Of a stretch of 64,000 bases of DNA, positions 35,428-45,399 are shown piece after piece. The notes under the pieces were generated by a model. It was not told the origin of the DNA and searched no databases. It saw only the letters and a program-made list of their open reading frames with translations. Each line of letters opens with the position of its first letter. Position 1 is the stretch's first letter. This DNA comes from Pseudomonas mandelii (GTDB lineage: Bacteria; Pseudomonadota; Gammaproteobacteria; Pseudomonadales; Pseudomonadaceae), in NCBI RefSeq assembly GCF_024138395.1, contig NZ_JAMYDU010000002.1, positions 434,001-498,000 on the forward strand, in the 5' to 3' direction. The translations under genes were made by a program, and so were the position numbers.

Positions 35428-36942
35428 ATGCTCGAACAGTACGTCAAAAAGATCCTCACCTCGCGCGTTTATGACGTTGCCGTAGAAACCCCATTGCAGA
35501 CTGCCCGTCAGCTCTCCGAGCGGCTGGGCAACGATATCTGGCTCAAGCGTGAAGACTTGCAGCCGGTGTTCTCGTTCAAGATTCGCGGCGCCTATAACAA
35601 GCTGACGCAACTGAGCGATGAAGAGCGCGCTCGCGGCGTGGTCACCGCGTCGGCGGGCAATCATGCGCAAGGCCTGGCCCTGGCGGCCAAGGTACTGGGT
35701 GTGAAAGCGACCATCGTGATGCCCAAGACCACCCCGGAGATCAAGGTCGAAGGCGTGCGTTCGCGCGGCGGCAAAGTGTTGTTGCACGGGGATTCGTTCC
35801 CGGAAGCCCTGGCCTACTCGCTGAAGCTGGTCGACGAAAAAGGCTACGTCTACATTCACCCTTACGACGATCCCCACACCATTGCCGGGCAGGGCACGGT
35901 GGCCATGGAGATTCTGCGTCAGCACCCAGGGCGTCTGGATGCGATCTTCGTTCCGGTGGGCGGTGGCGGGCTGATCGCCGGCATTGCGGCGTACGTGAAA
36001 TACCTGCGCCCGGACATCAAAATCATCGGCGTCGAACCAGATGACTCCAACTGCCTGCAAGCCGCCATGGCGGCCGGCGAGCGCGTGGTGCTGCCGACCG
36101 TGGGTCTTTTCGCCGACGGTGTCGCAGTGGCGCAGATCGGCCAGCATACTTTTGATATCTGCAAAGATTACGTAGACGAAGTCCTCACCGTCAGCACTGA
36201 CGAGATCTGCGCGGCAATCAAGGATATCTACGACGATACCCGCTCGATCACTGAACCTGCCGGCGCCTTGGGCGTGGCCGGGATCAAGAAGTATGTCGAA
36301 CAACACGGCATCACGGGTCACACCTTCGTGGCCATCGATTCCGGTGCCAACGTCAACTTCGACCGCTTGCGCCACGTGGCCGAGCGCGCTGAGCTGGGCG
36401 AGGGTCGCGAAGCCATCATCGCCGTGACCATCCCCGAGAAACCGGGCAGCTTCAAGGCGTTCTGTGAAGCCATCGGCAAGCGCCAGATCACCGAATTCAA
36501 CTACCGCTACAACACCGGCAGCGAAGCGCACATCTTTGTCGGCGTGCAGACGCACCCGGACAACGACCCGCGCAGTGCGTTGCTCGCCAGTCTTACCGAG
36601 CAAGGTTTCCCGGTGCTCGACCTGACCGATAACGAGCTGGCCAAGTTGCACATTCGCCATATGGTGGGCGGCCGTGCTGTCCATGTGGTCGATGAAGTGG
36701 TGCTGCGCTTCGAATTCCCGGAGCGCCCTGGCGCGTTGTTCAACTTCCTCAACAAGCTCGGCGGGCGCTGGAACATTTCGATGTTCCACTACCGCAACCA
36801 CGGCGCGGCGGATGGCCGTGTGGTCGCAGGTTTGCAAGTGCCGCACGACGAGCGTCATCTGGTACCGGCCGCGCTGGAAGAAATCGGTTACCCGTACTGG
36901 GACGAAAGCGACAACCCGGCCTATCAGCTGTTTCTCGGCTGA
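35428..36942 (+). CDS. ilvA: Biosynthetic threonine dehydratase IlvA
   Basis: This PLP enzyme deaminates threonine to 2-oxobutyrate, the first step to isoleucine. The protein is 504 residues, the length of the feedback-controlled form. The PLP lysine is in VFSFKIRGAYNKL, the phosphate loop is VPVGGGGLIAGIA, and SAGNHAQG is present. The two C-terminal ACT-like regulatory domains start at about 325 (EKPGSFKAFCEAIGKRQITE) and about 420 (ERPGALFNFLNKLGGRWNIS) and bind isoleucine and valine. Confidence 0.96.
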   Translation: MLEQYVKKILTSRVYDVAVETPLQTARQLSERLGNDIWLKREDLQPVFSFKIRGAYNKLTQLSDEERARGVVTASAGNHAQGLALAAKVLGVKATIVMPKTTPEIKVEGVRSRGGKVLLHGDSFPEALAYSLKLVDEKGYVYIHPYDDPHTIAGQGTVAMEILRQHPGRLDAIFVPVGGGGLIAGIAAYVKYLRPDIKIIGVEPDDSNCLQAAMAAGERVVLPTVGLFADGVAVAQIGQHTFDICKDYVDEVLTVSTDEICAAIKDIYDDTRSITEPAGALGVAGIKKYVEQHGITGHTFVAIDSGANVNFDRLRHVAERAELGEGREAIIAVTIPEKPGSFKAFCEAIGKRQITEFNYRYNTGSEAHIFVGVQTHPDNDPRSALLASLTEQGFPVLDLTDNELAKLHIRHMVGGRAVHVVDEVVLRFEFPERPGALFNFLNKLGGRWNISMFHYRNHGAADGRVVAGLQVPHDERHLVPAALEEIGYPYWDESDNPAYQLFLG

Positions 36943-36981
36943 GCGGCTACGCTGACGAGCAAGCCATAAGGAAATTGAACA

Positions 36982-37407
36982 ATGGAAACGTTAACCGCCC
37001 TCAAAATCGCTCATGGCGTGGCGACGGTGTTGCTGTTGATCAGCGCGCTGGGGCTGGCGATCTGGGTCTGGCGCACACGCCGTAACGGCGACGCGACGGC
37101 TCATACTCGCACCTTGCAACGACCGCTGGTGTTCATCTGGCTATTGATGGGCCTGGCCTTGCTGAGCATGCCGTTCACCGGCTGGTGGATGGTGCATCTG
37201 GTGGGCTGGCCGCTGGGGCAGACCTGGTTGCTGGCGTCCAGTGTGCTTTACACCTTGGCGGCGTTGGGCTGGTTCTGGTTGGTGGTGCGGCTGAACAAGT
37301 TGCGCAAGGCGCCGGCGGGGAACGGCAAATTCACCTTTGCCCTCGCACTGTTCAGCTTTGTTTGTTTCATCGCCATTGCAGGTTTGATGGGCGCCAAGCC
37401 GGTTTAA
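36982..37407 (+). CDS. Small inner-membrane protein, DUF2269 type
   Basis: This is a 141-residue protein with four membrane helices (about 5-27, 48-66, 77-98, 115-135). It resembles DUF2269 family proteins (KIAHGVATVLLLISALGLA, a conserved histidine in the first helix). AAGGA precedes the ATG. Function unknown. It is 39 bases after ilvA and may be co-transcribed. Confidence 0.72.
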   Translation: METLTALKIAHGVATVLLLISALGLAIWVWRTRRNGDATAHTRTLQRPLVFIWLLMGLALLSMPFTGWWMVHLVGWPLGQTWLLASSVLYTLAALGWFWLVVRLNKLRKAPAGNGKFTFALALFSFVCFIAIAGLMGAKPV

Positions 37408-37429
37408 GGTTTCAGATCGAGTCGACCCA

Positions 37430-37521
37430 ATCGCGGGCAAGCCCGCTCCCACAAGGTTCTGCTGTGTGGCATAGATAGCATTTACAGCAGAGATCCCTGC
37501 GGGAGCGGGCTTGCCCGCGAT
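37430..37521. repeat. REPIN, outward type
   Basis: Outward-facing units (TCGCGGGCAAGCCCGCTCCC ... GAGCGGGCTTGCCCGCGA; type B) lie between two convergent genes. Confidence 0.92.
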
Positions 37522-37528
37522 AGCGATA

Positions 37529-38185
37529 CTAGTCGCGCAACGAAATCACTGGCCAACCCCGCTTTTCAGCCTCGACCCGCAAATTCGGATCCGGATCAAC
37601 AGCGATCGGATTCGCCACCTGCTCCAGCAACGGCAAGTCATTCATCGAATCGCTGTAGAAATAGCTGTCTGCCAGAGTGTGGCCAGTCTCTTCCAGCCAA
37701 CGAATCAACCGGGTCACCTTGCCTTCACGGAAGCACGGGATATCGGTGCTGCGCCCACTATAACGACCGTCGATCATTTCGCATTCGGTGGCGATCAGGG
37801 TTTCGACGCCTAAGCGTGCTGCAATCGGCCCGGTCACGAAGCGGTTGGTGGCGGTGATGATCACCAGCTTGTCGCCAGCCTCGCGGTGTTTGGCCAGCAG
37901 TTCGATTGCCTTGGGCAACACGATCGGTTCGATGCAGTCACGCATGTAATCCAGGTGCCACTCATCCAGCGTGGCCATCTCGGTGCGGCCGAGAACTTCC
38001 AGGCAGAAGTTCAGGTACGCGTCGTTATCCAGCTTGCCGGCCAGGTAATCCTGATAGAACTCGTCGTTGCGTGCCTTGTAGGCGACGGCGTCGAGGAAAC
38101 CGCGTTCGCACAGATAGTCGCCCCAGGCGTGGTCACTGTCACCGCCCAGAAGCGTGTTGTCCAAGTCGAATAAAGCCAGCCGCAT
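37529..38185 (-). CDS. HAD-superfamily (subfamily IB) phosphatase, probable histidinol-phosphate phosphatase type
   Basis: This is a 218-residue cytoplasmic phosphatase. The motifs are [15 protein letters not shown] (motif I, nucleophile Asp and acid Asp), VIITATN (motif II) and [12 protein letters not shown] (motif III/IV). The cap is the helical C1 type. It resembles SerB but is longer. From memory, the PAO1 gene at this place (PA0335) was reported to be a histidinol-phosphate phosphatase, so histidine synthesis is the best guess. It is divergent from rppH. Confidence 0.8.
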   Translation of the reverse strand: MRLALFDLDNTLLGGDSDHAWGDYLCERGFLDAVAYKARNDEFYQDYLAGKLDNDAYLNFCLEVLGRTEMATLDEWHLDYMRDCIEPIVLPKAIELLAKHREAGDKLVIITATNRFVTGPIAARLGVETLIATECEMIDGRYSGRSTDIPCFREGKVTRLIRWLEETGHTLADSYFYSDSMNDLPLLEQVANPIAVDPDPNLRVEAEKRGWPVISLRD

Positions 38186-38328
38186 TGCAGTTACTCGCTG
38201 AAAAGTCTGTAGAAAGGTGTCCAGAATACGGACTTTTCACAAGAGTGCACATAAGGTAGGTCGGCTCGTTGCTGCTTTCACAACCTTTGTGGAACAATGC
38301 CCCGACATGCGTTTGCGAGGTTGTTGCC

Positions 38329-38808
38329 GTGATCGACCCCGATGGTTTCCGCCCCAATGTCGGGATCATTCTGACGAATGATGCCGGCCAGGTGCTATGG
38401 GCTCGCCGTATCAATCAAGATGCCTGGCAGTTTCCACAGGGAGGGATCAATCCCCAGGAGACGCCGGAAGACGCCTTGTACCGCGAGTTGAACGAAGAAG
38501 TGGGCCTGGAGCGCGAAGATGTTGAAATACTCGCCTGCACCCGGGGCTGGTTGCGCTATCGTTTGCCGCAACGTCTGGTCAGGACGCACAGCCAACCGCT
38601 GTGCATCGGCCAGAAACAGAAATGGTTTCTCCTGCGCCTGGTCTCCAACGAGCAGCGGGTGCGGATGGATTTGACCGGTAAACCGGAATTCGATGGCTGG
38701 CGCTGGGTCAGTTATTGGTATCCGTTGGGCCAGGTGGTGACATTCAAGCGCGAGGTTTATCGCCGCGCTCTCAAAGAGCTTGCCCCGCGCCTTTTAGCGC
38801 GCGACTGA
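38329..38808 (+). CDS. rppH: RNA pyrophosphohydrolase RppH (NudH)
   Basis: It removes pyrophosphate from the 5' end of mRNAs and so triggers their decay. The protein is 159 residues. The Nudix box is [20 protein letters not shown] followed by VGL, with the conserved REXXEE glutamates. [11 protein letters not shown] and the [13 protein letters not shown] segment are typical of RppH. The start is a GTG ([12 protein letters not shown]); an upstream in-frame ATG exists but falls in the promoter region. It is followed by ptsP 22 bases later, the usual rppH-ptsP pair. Confidence 0.94.
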   Translation: MIDPDGFRPNVGIILTNDAGQVLWARRINQDAWQFPQGGINPQETPEDALYRELNEEVGLEREDVEILACTRGWLRYRLPQRLVRTHSQPLCIGQKQKWFLLRLVSNEQRVRMDLTGKPEFDGWRWVSYWYPLGQVVTFKREVYRRALKELAPRLLARD

Positions 38809-38830
38809 CGACGGAGTTCGACCCCGAGCC

Positions 38831-41110
38831 ATGCTCAATACGCTGCGCAAGATCGTCCAGGAAGTTAACTCCGCCAAGGATCTCAAGGCGGCGTTGGGGA
38901 TTATTGTGTTGCGCGTCAAAGAGGCCATGGGCAGCCAGGTCTGCTCGGTCTACCTGCTTGACCCAGAGACCAACCGCTTCGTGCTGATGGCCACCGAGGG
39001 CTTGAACAAGCGCTCGATCGGCAAAGTCAGCATGGCACCCAACGAAGGTCTGGTCGGCCTGGTCGGCACGCGTGAAGAACCCCTGAACCTCGAAAACGCC
39101 GCGGATCACCCGCGCTATCGCTACTTTGCCGAGACCGGCGAAGAGCGCTTTGCTTCGTTCCTCGGAGCGCCGATCATTCACCACCGTCGCGTCGTCGGCG
39201 TGTTGGTCATTCAGCAAAAAGAACGCCGCCAGTTCGATGAAGGTGAAGAAGCCTTCCTCGTGACCATGAGCGCGCAACTCGCTGGCGTTATCGCCCACGC
39301 CGAGGCCACCGGTTCGATCCGTGGCCTGGGCCGTCAGGGCAAAGGCATCCAGGAAGCAAAGTTCGTCGGTGTACCGGGTTCGCCGGGCGCGGCGGTCGGA
39401 ACCGCGGTCGTCATGCTGCCGCCGGCCGACCTGGACGTGGTGCCGGACAAGACCATCACCGACATCAACGCGGAACTTGGCCTGTTCAAGACCGCCATCG
39501 AAGGCGTGCGCGCCGACATGCGTGCCTTGTCCGCCAAGCTGGCGACCCAGCTGCGGCCTGAAGAGCGGGCGCTGTTCGACGTTTACCTGATGATGCTCGA
39601 CGATGCCTCGCTCGGCAGCGAAATCACCACGGTGATCAAGACCGGTCAGTGGGCTCAGGGCGCGTTGCGTCAGGTGGTCACCGAACACGTCAACCGATTC
39701 GAACTGATGGACGACGCCTACCTGCGTGAGCGCGCCTCGGACGTCAAAGACCTCGGTCGGCGCTTGCTGGCTTATCTGCAGGAAGAGCGGCAGCAGACGC
39801 TGGTCTATCCCGACAACACCATTCTGGTCAGCGAAGAACTGACGCCGGCGATGCTCGGCGAGGTGCCGGAAGGCAAGCTGGTCGGTCTGGTGTCGGTACT
39901 CGGTTCCGGCAACTCCCACGTGGCGATCCTGGCGCGTGCCATGGGTATTCCGACGGTGATGGGCCTGGTCGACTTGCCGTATTCCAAGGTCGACGGGATC
40001 CAGATGATCGTCGACGGCTACCACGGTGAGGTCTATACCAACCCAAGTGACGTGCTGCGCAAGCAGTTCGCCGAGGTGGTCGAGGAAGAGAAACAGCTGG
40101 CCCTCGGGCTGGATGCTTTGCGGGACTTGCCGTGTGTAACGGTCGACGGTCACCGCATGCCGCTGTGGGTCAACACCGGCTTGCTGGCGGATGTAGCTCG
40201 GGCGCAAAAGCGTGGCGCTGAAGGCGTGGGTCTGTACCGCACCGAAGTGCCGTTCATGATCAACCAGCGCTTCCCGAGCGAAAAGGAGCAACTGGCGATC
40301 TATCGCGAGCAACTCGCCGCGTTCCATCCACAGCCAGTGACCATGCGCAGTCTGGACATCGGCGGCGACAAGTCGCTGTCGTACTTCCCGATCAAGGAAG
40401 ACAACCCGTTCCTCGGCTGGCGCGGTATTCGCGTCACGCTCGACCACCCGGAAATTTTCCTGGTGCAGACCCGTGCCATGCTCAAGGCTAGCGAAGGCTT
40501 GAACAACCTGCGCATTCTGCTGCCGATGATTTCCGGCACCCACGAACTGGAAGAAGCCCTGCACCTGATTCACCGGGCCTGGGGCGAAGTGCGCGACGAA
40601 GGCTGCGACGTGCCCATGCCGCCGATTGGCGTGATGATCGAAATTCCGGCGGCGGTGTATCAGACCAAGGAACTGGCGCGGCAAGTGGACTTCCTGTCGG
40701 TCGGCTCCAACGACCTGACCCAGTACCTGCTGGCCGTGGACCGCAACAACCCGCGGGTGGCCGATCTCTACGACTACCTGCACCCGGCAGTGTTGCAAGC
40801 CTTGCAAAGCGTAGTGCGCGACGCCCATGCCGAAGGCAAGCCCGTGAGTATCTGCGGCGAAATGGCTGGTGACCCGGCGGCGGCGGTGTTGTTGATGGCA
40901 ATGGGTTTCGACAGCCTGTCGATGAACGCCACCAACTTGCCGAAAGTGAAGTGGATGCTGCGCCAGATCAACCTGAGCAAGGCCAAGGAGTTGCTGGCAG
41001 AGCTGATGACCATCGACAACCCGCAAGTTATCCACAGCTCGCTGCAACTGGCGCTGAAGAACCTTGGGTTGGCGCGGATGATCAATCCGGCTTCGGTCAA
41101 AACCCTTTAA
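38831..41110 (+). CDS. ptsP: Nitrogen phosphotransferase enzyme I (EI-Ntr) PtsP
   Basis: It starts the PTS-Ntr phosphorelay: it takes phosphate from PEP and passes it to NPr, linking nitrogen status with carbon storage and virulence traits. The protein is 759 residues: a GAF sensor domain (about 1-155), a PEP-utilising N-terminal domain, the phosphohistidine domain with His363 in GSGNSHVAILARAMGIP, and the TIM-barrel PEP domain (about 430-740) with GAEGVGLYRTE, SVGSNDLTQY and the catalytic cysteine in PVSICGEMAGDP. Confidence 0.96.
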   Translation: MLNTLRKIVQEVNSAKDLKAALGIIVLRVKEAMGSQVCSVYLLDPETNRFVLMATEGLNKRSIGKVSMAPNEGLVGLVGTREEPLNLENAADHPRYRYFAETGEERFASFLGAPIIHHRRVVGVLVIQQKERRQFDEGEEAFLVTMSAQLAGVIAHAEATGSIRGLGRQGKGIQEAKFVGVPGSPGAAVGTAVVMLPPADLDVVPDKTITDINAELGLFKTAIEGVRADMRALSAKLATQLRPEERALFDVYLMMLDDASLGSEITTVIKTGQWAQGALRQVVTEHVNRFELMDDAYLRERASDVKDLGRRLLAYLQEERQQTLVYPDNTILVSEELTPAMLGEVPEGKLVGLVSVLGSGNSHVAILARAMGIPTVMGLVDLPYSKVDGIQMIVDGYHGEVYTNPSDVLRKQFAEVVEEEKQLALGLDALRDLPCVTVDGHRMPLWVNTGLLADVARAQKRGAEGVGLYRTEVPFMINQRFPSEKEQLAIYREQLAAFHPQPVTMRSLDIGGDKSLSYFPIKEDNPFLGWRGIRVTLDHPEIFLVQTRAMLKASEGLNNLRILLPMISGTHELEEALHLIHRAWGEVRDEGCDVPMPPIGVMIEIPAAVYQTKELARQVDFLSVGSNDLTQYLLAVDRNNPRVADLYDYLHPAVLQALQSVVRDAHAEGKPVSICGEMAGDPAAAVLLMAMGFDSLSMNATNLPKVKWMLRQINLSKAKELLAELMTIDNPQVIHSSLQLALKNLGLARMINPASVKTL

Positions 41111-41124
41111 AAGGCTGAGGGCCT

Positions 41125-41193
41125 CTTCGCGGGCAAGCCTCGCTCCTACAGGGGAATGCGATCAACCTGTAGGAGCGAGGCTTGCCCGCGAAG
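41125..41193. repeat. REPIN, outward type, 69 bp (identical to 48647-48715 inverted)
   Basis: Two 27-base REP arms face outward around the 15-base core GGGAATGCGATCAAC. The element at 48647-48715 is its exact reverse complement over all 69 bases, 7.5 kb away. Confidence 0.95.
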
Positions 41194-41216
41194 ACGTCAG
41201 TGTGAACAACACCTGA

Positions 41217-41963
41217 CTAAATCCTGATCTCCACTTCCCCCAAATGCCCCCCATACGGCCCGAAACTCCTTTCGACCATATGCCGCTCCCCATCCGCCTG
41301 AACGATCAACGCCGTGCTCGCCCGTGTCCCGTAAGTCGGGCTCTTGATAAACACGCTCGACAACAACGTCTCGGTAGCCTGCCCCACGCCCGTGTCCGGC
41401 AGTTCGGCAAGCGGTGCCGTCTGCGGGTCGCTGAGCAAGGCCAATAGCGCCTGCGGCTGCGGATCGTCCAACACCTCGCTCAATGCTGCCTTGGCCTTGA
41501 GCACTTTCGGCCACGGTGTATCCAGCCCAGCATTCGATAACCCGTAAATGCCCGGTTGGAGCATGACCGCCTCCGTCTCCCGGGCATTGAAGTGCCATAG
41601 CTCGTGGGTATTGCCGACCAACAGATTAAACCCGGCATATTCAGGCGAACGTCCGACAACGTCCTTTAAATAGCCGTCAATCGACATGTCTCCACTGAGA
41701 AACTGCGCCACCAGTTCGCCTCGCGATTTGCGAGCTGGCGGCTGAAGGGGATCACGGATATTAGTCAGCGCGGCGAAGCGCCCATTGGCGCCGACACCGA
41801 GCCACGTACCGCCAGCCTCGAGGTCGCGACCGGCATACACGTGCGGAGCTTGCGGCCATTGCGCCAGGGGCAGGCTGGGCCGGGCATAGAATTCGTCGCG
41901 GTTGGCCGCCACGATCAGGGGCTGGGCATGGCCCGGCCGCCAGGCAAAAACAATCAGGCACAT
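41217..41963 (-). CDS. NRDE-family protein (TANGO2-like)
   Basis: This is a 248-residue protein of the Ntn-like NRDE family. Cys2 follows the initiator Met (MCLIVFAWRPG) and would become N-terminal after Met removal; AANRDEFYARPS is the family signature. Eukaryotic relatives (TANGO2) take part in haem or lipid handling; the bacterial function is unknown. AAGGA precedes the ATG. It is divergent from the TauE-type exporter gene. Confidence 0.85.
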   Translation of the reverse strand: MCLIVFAWRPGHAQPLIVAANRDEFYARPSLPLAQWPQAPHVYAGRDLEAGGTWLGVGANGRFAALTNIRDPLQPPARKSRGELVAQFLSGDMSIDGYLKDVVGRSPEYAGFNLLVGNTHELWHFNARETEAVMLQPGIYGLSNAGLDTPWPKVLKAKAALSEVLDDPQPQALLALLSDPQTAPLAELPDTGVGQATETLLSSVFIKSPTYGTRASTALIVQADGERHMVERSFGPYGGHLGEVEIRI

Positions 41964-42096
41964 AAGGTGGTCCTTGTGTGTTTTTGCTCACTCTACGCAG
42001 ACATCGCTCATCGATCCATCGCCATCCACAGTGGAGCCTGAGGCCATGCATCCGTTACCATGCCGCTCCTGATTCGGGATGCTTGGGGATGCGGCC

Positions 42097-42879
42097 ATGG
42101 AATTTCTGCTCTATCTGGCGCTGGGCGCCTGTGCGGGCGTGCTGGCCGGGCTGTTTGGGGTAGGCGGCGGGATCATCATTGTCCCGGTGCTGGTGTTCAG
42201 TTTCACCTTGCAGGGATTTGATGCGTCGATCCTGACACATCTGGCAGTCGGCACCTCCCTGGCGACGATCATCTTTACGTCGATCAATTCGATTCGCGAG
42301 CACCATAGCCGCGGCGCGGTGCGCTGGCCGATTTTTGCCTGGATGACCCTCGGCATTCTGTTCGGTGCCGGTTTGGGCGCGTTGACCGCTGAGGCGGTCT
42401 CCGGACCGAATTTGCAGAAGATCATTGGTGTATTCGCGCTGATCATCGCCGTTCAACTGGCTTTGGACTTCAAACCCAAGGCCAGTCGAACGGTGCCGGG
42501 TAAAGTCGGTCTGACCGTGGCCGGCAGCGTCATTGGCTGGGCCTCGGCGATTTTCGGGATTGGCGGCGGCTCGTTGACCGTGCCGTTCCTGACTTGGCGC
42601 AGCGTGCCGATGCAGCAAGCGGTGGCCACTTCGTCGGCCTGTGGCCTGCCAATCGCCTTGGCCAGTGCATTAAGTTTCATGATTCTGGGGTGGCACGATC
42701 CATTGTTGCCGGCCCATAGTCTCGGTTTTGTTTATTTGCCGGCGCTGCTGGGGATCGCCCTGACCAGCATGTTTTTCGCCCGCCTCGGTGCGCGACTGGC
42801 CCACACGCTGTCGCCGCGCTTGCTGAAAAGACTGTTTGCCGCTTTGCTGTTTTGCGTCGGCTTGAGCTTCTTGCTCTGA
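42097..42879 (+). CDS. TauE/SafE-family membrane exporter
   Basis: This is a 260-residue inner-membrane protein with about eight helices. The two family repeats are seen at AGLFGVGGGIIIVPVL (about 20-35) and AIFGIGGGSLTVPFLTWR (about 155-172). Members export sulfite, sulfoacetate or similar anions, but the substrate here is not shown by context; lgt and thyA follow. The ATG at 42097 is preferred over one six codons upstream. Confidence 0.85.
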   Translation: MEFLLYLALGACAGVLAGLFGVGGGIIIVPVLVFSFTLQGFDASILTHLAVGTSLATIIFTSINSIREHHSRGAVRWPIFAWMTLGILFGAGLGALTAEAVSGPNLQKIIGVFALIIAVQLALDFKPKASRTVPGKVGLTVAGSVIGWASAIFGIGGGSLTVPFLTWRSVPMQQAVATSSACGLPIALASALSFMILGWHDPLLPAHSLGFVYLPALLGIALTSMFFARLGARLAHTLSPRLLKRLFAALLFCVGLSFLL

Positions 42880-42961
42880 CGCGTAGCGCAATCCTGGCTT
42901 AATCCTGGCGTGACAGCGTCGCCCGGGAATTTGAAGGTTTCAACTCTAACGAGGAGTCGCA

Positions 42962-43768
42962 ATGCTGCCTTACCCGCAGATCGACCCGGTGGCCCTGGCC
43001 ATCGGTCCGCTGAAAATCCACTGGTACGGCCTGATGTACCTGATCGGCATCGGCGGCGCGTGGTGGCTGGCGTCACGCCGGCTGAACCGCTTCGACCCGA
43101 CCTGGACCAAGGAGAAACTCTCCGACATGGTGTTCTGGATGTCGATGGGTGTCATCGTTGGCGGCCGCTTGGGTTATGTGCTGTTTTACGATCTGAACGC
43201 CTATCTGGCCAACCCGACCCTGATTTTCGAAGTGTGGAAGGGCGGCATGTCATTCCACGGCGGGTTTATCGGTGTAATGCTGGCAGCGCTGTGGTTCGGT
43301 AAAAAGAACGGCAAGTCGTTCTTCCAGCTGATGGACTTCGTCGCGCCGATGGTGCCGATCGGCCTGGGTGCCGGGCGCATCGGTAACTTCATCAACGCTG
43401 AATTGTGGGGCAAGGCGACCGACGTGCCGTGGGCGATGGTCTTCCCGACCGATCCGGCGCAACTGGCGCGTCACCCGTCGCAGCTGTACCAATTCGCGCT
43501 GGAAGGCGTGGCGCTGTTCGCGATCCTCTGGCTGTTCTCGCGCAAGCCGCGGCCAACCATGGCGGTGTCCGGGATGTTCGCGCTGTTCTATGGCATCTTC
43601 CGTTTCATCGTCGAATTCGTTCGCGTGCCGGACGCGCAACTGGGTTATCTGGCCTGGAACTGGCTGACCATGGGCCAAGTGCTGTGTGTACCGATGATCG
43701 TCGGCGGGCTGTTCCTGATCTGGCTGGCTTATCGACGCGCCCCGGCGGCCCCCGCAGCTGCTGTATAA
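42962..43768 (+). CDS. lgt: Prolipoprotein diacylglyceryl transferase Lgt
   Basis: It moves diacylglycerol from phosphatidylglycerol to the lipobox cysteine of prolipoproteins in the inner membrane. The protein is 268 residues with about seven helices. The signature is [16 protein letters not shown]; also seen are [13 protein letters not shown] (catalytic histidine region) and [18 protein letters not shown] precedes the ATG. The order lgt-thyA is conserved in gammaproteobacteria. Confidence 0.97.
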   Translation: MLPYPQIDPVALAIGPLKIHWYGLMYLIGIGGAWWLASRRLNRFDPTWTKEKLSDMVFWMSMGVIVGGRLGYVLFYDLNAYLANPTLIFEVWKGGMSFHGGFIGVMLAALWFGKKNGKSFFQLMDFVAPMVPIGLGAGRIGNFINAELWGKATDVPWAMVFPTDPAQLARHPSQLYQFALEGVALFAILWLFSRKPRPTMAVSGMFALFYGIFRFIVEFVRVPDAQLGYLAWNWLTMGQVLCVPMIVGGLFLIWLAYRRAPAAPAAAV

Positions 43769-43788
43769 GAAACAGGCGCTATAAATTC

Positions 43789-43816
43789 GAACCCCGGGGG
43801 CTTTGGCCCCGGGTTC
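43789..43816 (+). other. GC-rich hairpin between lgt and thyA, without a U-run
   Basis: GAACCC and GGGTTC plus inner GGGG/CCCC pairs form a hairpin around TTT, 20 bases after the lgt stop and 17 bases before the thyA ATG. With AAGG instead of a U-run behind it, it is not an ordinary terminator; it may modulate thyA translation or mRNA stability. Confidence 0.4.
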
Positions 43817-43833
43817 AAGGACACAGGTAATTC

Positions 43834-44805
43834 ATGAAGCAATATCTCGAACTGGTCGCCCACGTCATCAAGAACGGCACCAAACAGGCCAACCGCACCG
43901 GCGTGAACACCATCAGCTTTCCGGGCGCGATGCTGCGCTTCGATCTGCAGGAAGGTTTCCCGGCAATCACCACCCGCAAGATGGCTTTCAAATCCGCCAT
44001 CGGCGAGATGTGCGGCTTTCTGCGCGGGGTGAACAACGCCGCCGAATTCCGTGCGCTGGGCTGCAAGGTCTGGGACCAGAACGCCAACGAAAATGCGCAG
44101 TGGCTGGCCAACCCGTTCCGTCAGGGTGAAGACGACCTCGGCGAGATCTACGGCGTGCAATGGCGCAAATGGCCGGCGTACAAGCAGATTCCGGTCAGCA
44201 ACCAGGCCGCCATCGAGCAGACGTTGAGCCAGGGTTATCGTCAGATCGCCGAGGGCGAAGAAGACGGCCAGGCTTATGTGGTGCTGTACAAAGCGATCGA
44301 CCAGATCCGCCAGTGCGTTGACACCATCATCAAGGACCCGGGCAGCCGTCGCATTCTGTTCCACGGCTGGAACGTCGCCCAGCTCGACGAAATGGCTCTG
44401 CCGCCGTGCCACTTGCTGTACCAGTTCCACCCGAATGTCGAGACCAAGGAAATCTCCCTGACCCTCTACATCCGCTCCAACGATCTGGGCCTGGGCACGC
44501 CGTTCAACCTCTCCGAAGGCGCCGCGCTGCTGAGCCTGATCGGTCGCCTGACCGGTTACACACCGCGCTGGTTCACCTATTTCATCGGCGACGCCCACGT
44601 CTACGAAAACCACCTGGACATGCTCAACGAACAGCTCAAGCGCGAGCCGTTCCCGATGCCGAAACTGGTGATTTCCGATCGTGTGCCGGAATTTGCCAAG
44701 ACCGGTGTTTATCAGCCGGAGTGGCTGGAGTTGATCGAGCCGGGTGATTTCTCGCTGGAAGGTTATGAACACCACGCGCCGATGACCGCGCCGATGGCGG
44801 TTTAA
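43834..44805 (+). CDS. thyA: Thymidylate synthase ThyA
   Basis: It methylates dUMP to dTMP using methylene-tetrahydrofolate. The protein is 323 residues, the longer form with an insertion in the small domain (about 85-150) relative to the 264-residue E. coli enzyme. The catalytic cysteine is Cys192 in [11 protein letters not shown], the phosphate arginines are in [13 protein letters not shown], and [13 protein letters not shown] is present. folA lies 13 kb downstream. Confidence 0.97.
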   Translation: MKQYLELVAHVIKNGTKQANRTGVNTISFPGAMLRFDLQEGFPAITTRKMAFKSAIGEMCGFLRGVNNAAEFRALGCKVWDQNANENAQWLANPFRQGEDDLGEIYGVQWRKWPAYKQIPVSNQAAIEQTLSQGYRQIAEGEEDGQAYVVLYKAIDQIRQCVDTIIKDPGSRRILFHGWNVAQLDEMALPPCHLLYQFHPNVETKEISLTLYIRSNDLGLGTPFNLSEGAALLSLIGRLTGYTPRWFTYFIGDAHVYENHLDMLNEQLKREPFPMPKLVISDRVPEFAKTGVYQPEWLELIEPGDFSLEGYEHHAPMTAPMAV

Positions 44806-44819
44806 AGCTCGCCGCTGAA

Positions 44820-44913
44820 CCTGTGGGAGCGAGCTTGCTCGCGATAGCGGTTTGTCTGTCACATCAATGTTGGATGTGCCACCGCCATCGCGAGCAAGCT
44901 CGCTCCCACAAGG
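44820..44913. repeat. REPIN, inward type, GAGCGAGCTTGCTCGCGA variant
   Basis: Inward units with ATAGCGGT/ACCGCCAT extensions and a CACATCAATGTTGGATGTG core (type A) lie between convergent thyA and cadR. Confidence 0.92.
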
Positions 44914-44926
44914 TTATGCGGTGTTT

Positions 44927-45376
44927 TTAGTGGCCGTGGCTACGGCCAACATGGGAATGCTCAACCTCCGTCGCCACAACCCCGCCGCTCACTTCCAGCC
45001 GCTGCAAAATCCCGCACTGATCGATATCCGGCCCTTCGCTGCAGCGTTGGCGCAGGTCGAGCAGTTGTGTCTGCAAGGCCAGCAAACCATCGATTCGTGC
45101 CTTCACATGGTGGATATGTTCATCGATCAACGCGTTGACGTTTTCGCATTGATCCTGCGGGCTGTCGCGCAGGGCCAGCAGGCTGCGGATTTCCTCGAGG
45201 GTCATGTCCAGCGTGCGGCAATTGCGGATGAAGGTCAGGCGCTCGGCGTGGGCCTGGGTGTAGACGCGATAATTGCCGTCGCTACGGGCCGGCTCCGGCA
45301 GCAGGTTTTCGCGCTCGTAGTAGCGGATGGTTTCCACGGCGCAGTCGGTGAGTTTCGCCAGTTCTCCTATTTTCAT
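44927..45376 (-). CDS. cadR: MerR-family Cd(II)/Pb(II)-responsive regulator CadR
   Basis: It activates cadA when it binds cadmium (also lead or zinc). The protein is 149 residues. The MerR helix-turn-helix covers about 1-70 (MKIGELAKLTDCAVETIRYY). The metal cysteines are Cys77 (DQCENV), Cys112 (QRCSEG) and Cys121 (DQCGIL); in P. putida CadR the three are 77, 112 and 119. The C-terminal tail is histidine-rich (EHSHVGRSHGH). The ATG at 45376 is chosen; a longer frame would cross the operator. Confidence 0.93.
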   Translation of the reverse strand: MKIGELAKLTDCAVETIRYYERENLLPEPARSDGNYRVYTQAHAERLTFIRNCRTLDMTLEEIRSLLALRDSPQDQCENVNALIDEHIHHVKARIDGLLALQTQLLDLRQRCSEGPDIDQCGILQRLEVSGGVVATEVEHSHVGRSHGH

Positions 45377-45399
45377 CGCGACAATCTCCAAAAGGGTGC

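Noticed and set aside
35341..36858. A 505-codon reverse frame over ilvA
   Set aside because: It is a reverse-strand shadow of a complete ilvA; no family match.
38771..41047. A 758-codon open frame on the minus strand across ptsP
   Set aside because: ptsP is complete and certain on the plus strand; the reverse frame is an effect of its codon use.
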